Shown piece after piece: positions 35,901 to 48,300 of a stretch of 64,000 nt of DNA. Position 1 is the stretch's first letter. The number at the start of each line of letters is the position of its first letter. A model generated the notes under the pieces. That model was given only the letters and a program-made list of their open reading frames with translations. It ran no database searches and was not told the DNA's origin. The stretch is from assembly GCF_905163445.1 (NCBI RefSeq), contig NC_053183.1, positions 10,292,001 through 10,356,000 of the forward strand, given 5' to 3'. The stretch comes from Pararge aegeria (lineage: Eukaryota; Arthropoda; Insecta; Lepidoptera; Nymphalidae). Made by a program: the position numbers and the translations under genes.

Positions 35901-38900
35901 TACGGCCGAGCTTATTGTGTCCTTACGAAGAGTACAAGAGTTTTTGGAATTTGGTAAGAATTATTTTTTATTTTCATACCTCTTTGAGGTATCTGCATGG
36001 ATATTTGAATATTTGATAGCAACTGATGTAATTTTGCGACAAAACATTACATGCGATTGCTATAAATAATAAATATTATGCTTAATTATTTGGTACACTT
36101 GATCCGCCAACCAGGCAAATCTGCATGGTACCATTTATATTTCAATCTTTATACACCACATTTTTGTGCGCGACTCGCACGTAGACCAAAATATACATTA
36201 CCATGAAGATGACTTCTAGGTACTATTAAAAGACACACCGCAAAGCTTTCAATATTATTTGAAATAAATTTTGTGTACGTCTGTTTGTCGCCTATAAATA
36301 TATAATATACAAAATAATTGCACGTTGTCAATTATTTTGTATATTATAAACAGTGGTATGAAGTCGCTGGGACTACATACCCGCAGAATTTGTTTCCTAC
36401 GCGGCTTAAAAAATTCCCAACAAAGAGATCATATTATAGTACAACCTGAACAAATAGACAGACAAAATATTTTAAAACGTGTGCTTCGGTTTTGCTATCG
36501 TTTAATAATCTTAAGCGACTGTACGACACAATTATTACAAAATCACAGATATACATTTCAATTTTTTTTGTTTGCGATAATACAGGTGTACATATACTGT
36601 ATAAAGCTACCTCGGATTAAACTAAATAAATATTCATTAGATAATATAATCGCACTCATTCGTTTCAATTTATTTGTGTTCATATATGTACGTATTTCAT
36701 TGTATAATATTATATCCATTGAGCAATCGTTCTGGCGTTCAAGTTTGTGACCTGCGTGCGACCAATCAAACGACGCGACAAATTTGTGATTGGTCGCAGA
36801 ACGCAAAGAAAAATTCGGAGAATACCTATATTATTAATAGTTCTTAGGAGAGTACTTACTCATTTTGGACCCAAGCCCGACATGAATATTTTATAATTTT
36901 TAAATTCAAATTAAACTGAGGCTAAATATTAATTATAAACCAATATATTAGTAGTAAGTTAATACAGAATAGAAAAATTACATATTTGTTTTACAATTAA
37001 AACACTCAAACTAAACAAATGAGATCAGTCTGTTTCGTGACAGGCCGTGTTTTATTTCCAATGCGCAGCGAGCATTCTTCTTTTAACGCCGCTCTGGAAA
37101 CAAGTTAGGACGCCTAAGCCTTAGCCTGCACTTTAAACGTTAGCCCGAAAATTACCATTGTTCTACACCGTATCGCAAAAAACACGTTACTCTTACGCGC
37201 GTCAGTTCCAGTTGTTATTAACTCTATGGTGTGATAATAACAGCTGATAAACGAAAGTCACCAGCATTGGAGCAGCATGGTGGTTCTATGCTATAAAGGA
37301 TAGAGCTAAGCAGGAGGAAGCCGGAATGGCCTTTGTCTTATAGCAGTCCACTGCTGGACTGAAGGTCTTTTCAAACGGGTGGGTTTGACCATAATCACCA
37401 CGCTGGGCTGACGGGTTGTTGATTGCAATAGATGGTAGTAGAAGAACGGGAGACGCTGCTGGCTGCTCTCCGTTACATTCTGTTAGTCGCCTTGTATTCT
37501 GCTATGCCGTCACCATACGCTCCAGGAAGGAAATTCTTCTTCTTCTTCTTTGAGTCCATTAACACCTGGTGGTGCATAGGGCCGAGACTACTTATTTCCA
37601 TCCAGATCTATCCCTAGCTGCAGACCTAATCATGTTCCAAGATTGCAGCCTTCATTTCCGCTTCCAGAGACCGCTTCCATGTTGCCTTTGGCCTTCCACT
37701 TCTTTGTTTACCTCCCCAGCCTGCCATTAAATGCTTTTTGTTGGACACCGGATGTTCGGCGTAAAACGTGACTTATCCAGTTTCATTTTCTACGCTGCAT
37801 TAGGTCAAGATAGGGTTTTTTTGCAAGAGCCCAGAGATCTGAATTGGAAATTGTTTCAGGCCAAAAGATACCAAAAATGTGCGCAGGCACTTGTTAATGA
37901 AGACTTGCAACTTATTGACCAGTTTGGCAGAGTACTTCCAAGTTTCGCAGCCATATAAGATTAAGGCATTATAAACCTTCAGGTTTACAATGTCCTTCAT
38001 ACTATATGGCCTTATTATTTTCAAATAACAAGGATATTAATATTTCAATAACGTGGTTTTCTATGAAGATTAGTTAGTACCTTTGACCTATAATGGATTT
38101 AGACAGTACGAAGTTTTTGTTCAAAGTGTATAGTCACTTCGTGCATGCAACAAGGTCGGCCTGATTGCAGATTTGAATATTCATAACTATGCAGTATGCA
38201 GTAAGCTTTCCGTTGGTATTTTTACTATAATTAATGCCACACGAGTATTGTATGACTTAAGCTTATTTTGTTATTACGCAATTTTATTTAGGAATTGTTT
38301 AATGACTGTATTGCTTTTAAGAATAATTAATAATCAGTTGGGTTAAATTGTTATAAATTTAACCGCTCAAAAAAAATATGTAGGTATACATAAGTATACC
38401 TACATTTTTTTTTTGAGCGGTTACTATTCTAATTTATAATGATGTAATGTTCGTGTATGTGAACACACAATCATTTTTTTGTTAAGGTAACCAAAAAAGC
38501 AATATTTTGCATAACTGACCATGCAATCATAGTTTTGCTTACTCATTTATAGGGCCGAGCGTCACAAAAGATTTTATTCTTTAGATACCAAAACTCTCAA
38601 CTTGTCCCTAACTTTGAAAAACATAGAACATATAGTCTGTTTATCAACATTTTAACCCTTAAATTGCCAGTCCCCTACGGATGTTTTTTTAAGTTTTTTT
38701 TTTAAATTATGTATCTTGGTAGGGGTAAATTAAGAAAACATTAAGAAATTTAGACAAATTTATTATATCTTCAAAAAAATGTCTAACGCGCCAAAATAAG
38801 TTTTCACTTTTGTTGGAACTCCCGGAGTGCAACCCGTATTTGTTTTTTTAGTTTCATTTTAATTAGACAACAAGAACTTTTAACAGTGGGCGTTTATAGG

Positions 38901-39264
38901 TGGGTTCTAAAGGTTTTGACACACTCTTAACGTTTCGTTTGTGGATACCCATATTTAAAGTGCTGGAAAAAAGAGCCCGGATCCAGATATTTTCGCTGCA
39001 TGTTATGAACGGAAAATCGGTTATGTTAATGCAGATAAACTTACTATATCACAATATCTTGTTCATAAATTATATCATACGACATAGTAAAAATATAACG
39101 GGTCGTTGCCGAAAATGTGTTTCTTTTGCCAAATGGTAGAGTCATTCTTGTAAATCGCTCTACTTTTATTTAGGTACAACAGTTACCCCCGACTCTGTCC
39201 GCAAAGAATAAAATTGTTGTTTATTTGCATATTATTTAAAGGTATACATTTATAATATATAAGG

Positions 39265-39303
<39 letters not shown>

Positions 39304-42300
39304 AATATATCAATTGCACTCTTCTGTCTGTCGATGCCTTTTACGCCATTGGTTGCCCAGAAGAATGAGTTACAGTTCAGGGCTGCCAAATTCTAAGCAT
39401 TGTGTTGCCCTTTTTTATTATTTTCTGTACTTTTGTATGGTATGCAATACAGGTGTTCATTGATTCATATCTAAGCGGTATAAACTATAGGGTAATAAAT
39501 ACAGATACAGAAATGCCGCCGCTTTTTAATAAAAGAACAAAATAAACAAACTCTTTAGCTTTATTTTAGTATTTGTATAATGAAATGCCGTGCTCTAATT
39601 TTATATATTTAACTGGCAGAAGACAGACCCGACCTAGTGGCAATCTCGGCCACGCCACAGTCCCACTTGTTTCGAAATGTCACGGGCAGCTTCAGGGAGT
39701 CCAAGAAGTCGATCCAGCCGCTCTCATACCACATCATGCCAGAAGCGGTACTTTCAAATGGACTTAATAAAGGTAAGTTTGGTAAGGCCCAAATGTTTAA
39801 TGTTAGATTTTTTGTCAACAGAGTACCAGGCTAGGAAACTGGCATTCATACACTGCTTGGGTCGCGATTATTATTACTGTGTGATAATTAAACCGTGGGT
39901 GCGGTGATCGTTAAGGCCCGACCACCCTTATTGAAGCAGCGTGTTCGCACTAAGGTTTACTTATCTCTCTAAGTCTGTAAGAAGTCGTGTGTCCAGCTGG
40001 TATAAGTTACACGGCAAGTTATATAAGATTTTCCATTCTTAAATATGATTGTGAATACCAAAAACGGTTTTGGTAATTTATTGGAACCACAGGTAGCCCT
40101 TTTTTGGATAACCCTTTTTTGTTTTTGTTTGTTACCCAGGTCTTTACCCTTTTTTTTGCCTCCATTCGGCATTGTAACACCTAAATTGCAACATAGTAAA
40201 TCGTTGAAGTTTGAAGCCTCCAAATAGATCAGGTCAGAGATAGTTGATAGCAGGAAATTCTGCTACTCTAGGTCCGATTTCTGAGGAGCGAGTAACTTAT
40301 TAATTTTACAGCCATACTTTCAATTGTCAAACAGCATATTCGAATTGTATTTGTGGTTCATAAACGCTTTATAGACGATCCATATCCATACGATGAAAGG
40401 ATAAACTATGATTTGCTTGAATGTGAATTATCCTATCGGTTTCTCAGCCTGTATTATGCATAATAAAAAGTAATAAAAAGTTTTTACATTATAGGTTCAA
40501 TAGACAGAAGGTACCGCAGAAGCCTTTCACTATCCAATGACACTGCAGTGGAAATACGTGAAGTATCAGCAAGTTGGACGGGCGACCCAAATTTCCTGGC
40601 ACTCAAGAACATTTCACTACGTATTCGCAAAGGGAAACTTTGCGCTATTATCGGTGCTGTTGGATCTGGGAAGGTAAGGATCAATGAAAGTTACAACCAA
40701 AATAGAATAAAACTGCAACGTGCTTGTTCGTCCAGCGTGCCTGTTAGACTAATGATAGCGAAGTTCTAGATTAGATTTTTTTGAAAGTAAGTGAGTAGGG
40801 AAAACCCCTGCTCTTAAGACTAATAGCCTGTAGTTTAGTTGCCTTAGTACAATGTTTGCTCCATTGCAATAGAGGAGTCATTTAAGAGTATAGAAAAACT
40901 TGAACTGCAGGGTAAAATAGTTCTTATTTATCTAAATAAGTCTATGGATGAGGTCACGAACGCTTGACGCACGCCTGACCCCCGGCCGACGCACGCAACG
41001 TTCTCAACGCACGCTACGCTCTCAACTCACGCGACGCTCTCAACGCACTCAACGCTCTCATCGCACGTAACGCTCTTAATGCACGCACGCACACGCTTGG
41101 TCAGTCAGAGGCATACAACAGCAAGCACATTGAAGACGGCCCATTCTCATCTCTCAACTCATCAGCGTCGTAGCGGTCTCTACATTACCCAACAAGACGA
41201 CACGACAAAGATCCTGCATCGCGCTAGCGAAGTTTTCATAAATAATGCACCATATATCGGACCTCGGTCCCCGAACACAAACACCCGCTCGCAGAAAGAT
41301 GTTCCTATTGTTACAAATGAGCGCATCACCATTGCTTCCGTACATCAATCGCAAAGTATAGTAGATTGTTTATCATGGTAATGCATTACGGACGGATGCA
41401 TTGTAAATCCCAAGCTTAAGTAAGGGGTGTAAGGACGCCTAAGAGGTGAACAGCGTGGCCCTTGGGTTAAAAATATACTTTCTAACCTCTCGCGATTAAT
41501 TTAAAAAGCACCACAATATAACACTTTTGATTTACTCGTATGTCTTGGAAAGACTATTATTTAATCAATATCTACTCCATGGTTTGCGCTTCTCGGGTTC
41601 TGTTGAGTGAACAACATTTCATCATTCGTCAAAGTGAGATAGCAATATTCGTTAATTGCATGCATAAGTGCATATGTATAATACTATTTATTTATATATT
41701 ATTAATAAAAATATTCATCATTCATCTTAGTACCATAAGATGTCGTAGTATATTTATTTATTTTATTTATGTTTCCTAATTCAAATTAAATAACAACCTA
41801 TAGGAACACGTATTTTAGTATAACATTAGCACCCTGCTAAGCCTGAATAATGTATTTGTTAAGATGTACTTCCCGACTTTTGTTTTAAATCACATGTCTT
41901 ATGATTAGGCAATAAAAGCAAGTGGTATGAAATATCAATAATAGCCCACAAGTATGATGAAGACCAGTTCCATGAAAGCTTTAAATATAATATTTATCTC
42001 TCGTAAAAAAAACAATAAATATAGGATGGAAGTTAAATCCATATTGCGAAAATGGTAACGTAACTAGTTACTTACTTTCAGGCAACAATACTGCTGGCCT
42101 ACATTCCTATATTACACGTCAAAATTCTTCACTGATATCTACAAAGGAAAATGCAACAAAATTGAAGCTCTATATAAATATCACCGTTGCATCTACTAAG
42201 ACTCAAGATATCTTTTGTGTCCCTTCTGTTAAGTTAACTATTAACGCCATTCACTTGTTTTAAAGCTTTATCGAATACGAAATCTCTTGTGTCCTGCACA

Positions 42301-45300
42301 ACGTTTCAACCCTAATATTTATTTTCTTCTATTTATTTTGTTCTATTTTAATACTTATTATCCGGTCTAAGAGAAATCCAAAAAAATGAAATATCGTAAA
42401 GATTGGTCCAGCCGTTCTTGAGTTATGAATGGTGTAACTAACACAACTTTCTTTTATATATAAAGATTACAAAAACTCAATCCCAACCTCATGTGAATGA
42501 AATTGTTTCCTAATTCACTTTCATATGAATTTTCACTTCCAACAACGGTATTAAGAAAAAGTGCATTTTTGTGATCTGTTTTTTTGTTGTAATTCGTATC
42601 GTATCTCAATATTTTATTCAGTTTTTGGTTTTTATTGATTTTTGGTACGTCTAGTATTTTTTTATGGTAATAATTGACGGACCAAGTAGATGGCCCCCTG
42701 ATGGTTAATGGAAAACCATCGTCTTTAAACAGAACAGAAGCAACACTTCACAGGGCACGCAAGGAGCACGTCCTGCAACATGCCGCCCTGTGTCCATGTA
42801 TTTGAGACGTAGGGGGTAAGCCTCATGTGCTCTTAAATACACCGGAAATAAGCATGACAATAGTACTTCCCCGGACGAGCTCTGTCACAAAAGCTCTATA
42901 CTAGAAAGTCGCTGTTATATTTTTTTTTTTTCTTAAGTGTAGGTCAACGGGTACATACCACGATAATATTTTGGATTTGTCGATATTTATTGTTTGTTGC
43001 ATTGATCAGATTGCATTGCATTGATGAAATGTTGATGAACCACGAAAATCTTAGTGTAAAATCTTTAATTTTTTTTTTATTTCTTTATTTATTCATAAGA
43101 CACACCAGCAATTAATTGTAACTAACTAACTACATTCATAAAAAAAAATGATGTGTTAGAATTACAAATTCTGTCTAGTGCCATTACAATAATCAATTAT
43201 AGGTGTATACAGCAGTATCGTTGTTATCTCCCGGCTAAGCGGTATCGACATGACATATCTTTTTTAAACAAGTTGGCAGACTTGATGTTTTGGTATATTT
43301 TTAAGATCTTATTGATTTAAGTACTTCATACAAAAAAAAATAGCCAGCCAGCAATATACATGGCATCCTCGCCAGGATGATGTTAGGATTCCATTTATCA
43401 AAATCTTTTTAGGCTTTTGGATTATTTTTATGGTGGAGCTGCATAAATGAGATGCGCTCTTTGTTTGGACACTCTCGTAATAACGGATTTGTCTATGCCC
43501 TAAAAAGGCATCAAAGCAGAGAACTGGTACAATTTAACATTGGCAAAGTAGATATAGCTAGGTGCGTTATTTGGCTTATACTCAAATAGGCTAGCTTGTG
43601 TAGAATCTCACTAATAATCGTGTGGTTTCGGCAATTTGGCACATAGCACGATAGCGTTTTACTCTATTATACATGCCATTGGCTAAGTTTAATTACCTAT
43701 TTCAGCCATTAAAATACGTACCTATATTTCTAATTAAACTTACTTGCAAAAAAATTTATCACATAGGATTTAAGCAGATTGAAAGAAATCTCTTTCACCG
43801 TACTCATTCCATTAGTACCCCACGGATTGGCACAGGCTTCCTACGAAATTCAAAAAGTTCGAAGAACTATAAATAGAACTTGTTATAAAATTCAACGAAA
43901 GCTTCTTAAGCGGGATAGTTATTAATAAGCGCTGTAATATTTTAAGCGGGAGGTCCCTGCAGGGGGTCTGGTCTGGTGCGAGGCTTCGGCAGAGGCTGGT
44001 TATTACCCTACCGAAAAAGACGCCAAGTAATTAAGCGTTCCAGTGCGATGTCGCGTAGAAACTGATTGCTGGTTTGGGTCCCGATATAACTGTCTTAACC
44101 TCAATCGGTAATCCCACTAATATCTTAGACTGCATCCATGACTTACCCCCAGGTGAGAGTGTAGTAAAGGTACCTTGCAGTGCAATATAAATAAATCAAG
44201 AGATTCCTTTTAGTCAATTTCCTAAAGAAACCAGTTCTGAAAGCAAGGATCTTTTTAAATTTTATAATGAGGAGTTCTGTCCACTATCTCCAATCACATT
44301 AATCAGATCTACACGAAGTTTGGGCACAATTAAACACATATTGTAACCTCTAAAGTACAAAAATAATTATTTAAATCGGTTATAATTTGTCGGAGTTATG
44401 GTGAAAAATCGTCAAACACTTTCATCCCCTCTCCCAAAGGAACCGAGCTTAATGTCGGGATAAAAAGTATCCTATATTACTTCTAACACTTCCAAGAATA
44501 GGTGTACAAAGTTTCATGAGGATCGTTAAAGTAGATTTTGCGTGAAAGCGTAACATGCAAACTTACATTCACATTTATAATATTAGTAGGATAGGATAAG
44601 ATAGGATAGGATAGGATAGGATAGGATTAACCAATGAATATCGACAGCAAAATACATAGCGAAAGTATTGTAAGCCATTCACAAAATGCAATTCTCAGCT
44701 AGGAATTCTTCCTGGACGAAATTGAGGGAACAGGCAGTTATATGTATAAAACTTTAGCGTGACATTTATACCCACTGGGAAGCGTGCTGGCTTGGATGTG
44801 AACGCAAACAAACTAAAATCTAATTTGCTAGGAGTTTGCTATGCCCTTAGCATAAATTGTAATTTAGAATATCTGGAACACATCAAAACTATGAATTATT
44901 CCGTGCTAGTGCTATGCATATAATATGTAAGACTAAGCATTTGAATTAGTAAACAAGGTTGCTTGTAGACCCGTAAAAACTAAATAAATGCATGCTAGAA
45001 GATTTCAAACCATAGCCGTATATTAGGGTAGCTTTTATAATAGCATCAAGAATTGAAAATGAAAAATGTATTGTTCACAAATTTACATAGCGGATAAGGC
45101 CAGACACTGAAGAAGAAATTTTTATAATGGGTTTGATCGTCGCTTCATCACGTGGCTTTGCTATTAGAAGTTGATTATGTAACCATACAACTCTGAATCT
45201 AAAGATGGTGGTTTTCATTCCGCAAGCAAAAACGTTCCCAAGGAGGGTTCATGTCAGGCTGGTCGGTCGTAAAAAATACCCAAAACTAAAACAAAAATTC

Positions 45301-48300
45301 TGTGTTATAGTTCGAAGAAGACATGTTATGTTATCGAAGTGGGATAAGGGCAGGAAGACGAAGGTTTGAAATCATTCGAACTGAATGCAAAGATGCTTTA
45401 AAAGTACTGATTCGTGGACCGCGGTCTTTTTAAAATTTAATAAAGCTTATTACTCACAAATCTACAAATTATACCTCTATAAATAAATACAAGGAAAACA
45501 CGGTTGGATTGTCCTTATAAGATTGTCCTTATAAACTTCATGATAGCACTGTCGCATTGCTAACAAATGCATGATCAATATATGTAGTTGCCTCTAATCT
45601 TTATTTTTACTATATTTTTGGCTTTTATGTTGTCGATTTATCAAAGGCTGAATATGCATATTATATGTACTGTTTCCATAACCAGTCTTAAATTATTAAG
45701 TTATGTTAAAACAGTATGCAAATACCAGAAACGTTAATAACGTTAAAATATTGGGTATGATAATACGATGTTAAAATCAAGATCAAGTCTTAAATAACGA
45801 AAGAAGCTTCTTGATGAGACTTAATGAATTAACGATAGTTATTCTAATAAATAAATAAATATTATACGAAAGTTATTCTGTGACTAAGCAGATTAAATGG
45901 TTATTTTCGTGGTTACTTAGCCCGTATTTAAGTATTTACTAGAAAAATTTCCTTCATATTTATTGTCATACTTATAATTTATGTTTGAGCTTACCCTAAT
46001 GCCAGTTACCTCGTGGATGTGTGTGTAGAAAACGTCAGCTTATAGAACGAAGAGTGAATCGTCGACTCAGCATCAATTCGCATTCGCATTCATATTTCAC
46101 TTTTCATCTAAAATGCATGAAAAATGTTAATTTTCAACTTGGTCTGGGTAGGAAATTCCGTGACCTGGCATATATTTATTTAATTTTCCCTTTTAAATCT
46201 TTATTGTATATTAGATCTCCGATACGGCACGTAAATATTTTAGCTAAAATCATGGATGATTAGATTAAAAACGAAATTGAAGCCGACCTTTCTCTATTGT
46301 ACCTACTTTTACCAAATGTTTAACAACAGTCAACAGATTACTAAACTATTGCACTGATTGTACCATAGAGTTTTTTTGTTGTTTAGCGGAGTTCTTTCCT
46401 TCGCATTTCCTAAAATATTCAACTTAATAATTTAAGCAGGACAAACAATGAAAATAAAACAACAGCAACTTTGAAAATGAAAAAAGAAGAATCGTATAAA
46501 TCAAGTCCGGTTAGAAAGATATGTTATGTAGCATTCCCACAAAAGATAATGAATTGTATATTAAATGAAATAGAAAATCAGGAGTTCCGACTTCAATTTT
46601 CGAAGATCTTTATCAGATCTTCATAAAATTCAAACGAAACCTTCAAGATTGGTCCATTTCAGTAAATAAAAAAAACATCAAAATTGTTCAGAATGAACGG
46701 AAATATGGAGTAACATCGTGTCTAACAATCTTAAAGATACGCCGGTAGACAAGTAGCTTAAAATGTCGATACCAGAGTAGTAAACAAATGAAATGCCAGT
46801 GAAAATGGGATGGACGCTACTTGATTATCATATTTTTCAAGAACCCTCAGAGAATATACCAAATTAAATGTTTAAAATTAGAACAAAATGATCGATGGTG
46901 ATTCGACGCCGCGGAGTATTAAATACCACCATTGACAGAAGTTTAGTTCAGAAGCTAATGCAATGAAGTAATTTTGTGTTTATGAAAGTGTCGTGGAGTT
47001 TCTAGCTAATCAATAACGCATAAGTGATAATAAAGGTACCAGTTTCAGGCGTCTCTATTATAATACTGATCCTAGAACTCTCCTATTTTAAGATTAACTT
47101 TAAAATAAAATTTTGATTTTATTTTTCTATAATTCATTGATTTTATTACAATAGGTATACAATAGAATTGTTCAGTGCGGCTTTCTTTTTTCAAAGCAAT
47201 TTATAAAGGTATTATACTAGACTGTCCTACGTTTAGCAATTAATTATTTTGTTTTGTGTAATAAAAGATTTCGTAACAGGAAATTTATTGTTTGCAGTCT
47301 TCCGTTCTACAACTGCTGCTCAAGGAATTGCCAGCAGCAACTGGCAGTGTTTCCGTATTCGGGGAAATGGCGTACGCCTGCCAAGAGGCGTGGCTTTTCC
47401 CGAGCACTGTTCGAGAAAACATATTATTCGGTTTGCCTTATGACCCAGAGAAATATAAGAGGGTATGTATTTCAAATTAAAATGCCTTTCTCGGTTGTGC
47501 AGGACAAATAATAAAAATTAGACGACAAATTTGACGACCGATTGGCACAGTGGACAGTCACCCTGCTTTCTGATTCCAAGACTGTGGGTTCGATTTCCAC
47601 AACTAGAAAAAATTTATGAGTAATAAACATGAAAGTTTTTTATAGTATAATTATTTATTATTCTTAAAAATATTCATCAGTTATCTTAGTACACATAACA
47701 CAAGCTACGATTACTCTGTGTACCAGTGCGGTTTGGTGTACGTATTATTATTTACTTGTTTATTTAGTTATTTCATTAATTCTACATCATACAGATGACC
47801 TAAGTTGCCTCTTTACCAGTATTACTAACATACTACTTTATCAAAGGTTACTGATATCCTGAATTAGATTTCCGGATAGATCAATTACCATAATGATCTG
47901 TCTATGGAAGACTTGCCCATAATTTAGCGATGCTTTATGAATGTATAATGTGCAGAAATAAAAACACTAAATTTGAAGTAAACTACATGAATATTAAATT
48001 AGTATTATGTTTAACGCACAGAGTTATATGTTTTCATAAAACTTTGAAGGGTGTATAAATATATTCATATTATTCTAGCATTTGAACCACGAGTACCTAG
48101 GTGAGTAGGTACCTATTTCTAAAACTCGAAATAGAAATTTCATTTTTCATCAATGTTTTCCAGTTAAACTTTGTTCAAAATGGAAAAGAATTGTTGAGCT
48201 TCGTAGTTTTAAGTCCCTAGGAAGAGTAGAGAGCGACCAAAAATCCAAAACTAAAAAAACCTGAGCCTGGCAGATGTGAAACATCACAAGACCAAAAACA

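Larger units (their letters stand above)
35954..39619 (+). other. Intron 7 (3.7 kb)
   Basis: Contains three hairpins, an interspersed repeat, a decayed LINE and a (TA)n run at about 39268-39297. The 141-codon frame at 36325-36750 starts inside a hairpin and has no exon-like borders. Confidence 0.55.
40674..47297 (+). other. Intron 9 (6.6 kb, longest)
   Basis: Splits Walker A of NBD1. Contains a GC-rich minisatellite, SINE and LINE-tail copies listed separately. The stretches 44650-47290 and 42915-43915 are AT-rich with no recognised element. Confidence 0.6.

Noticed and set aside
36325..36750. 141-codon plus-strand frame in intron 7
   Set aside because: Starts inside a hairpin, lacks exon borders and protein-like motifs; AT-rich chance frame.
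39969..40227. Overlapping 60-84 codon frames in intron 8
   Set aside because: No conservation-like motif and not needed for the ABCC reading frame.
41079..41381. 100-codon plus-strand frame
   Set aside because: By-product of the adjacent GC-rich minisatellite within intron 9.
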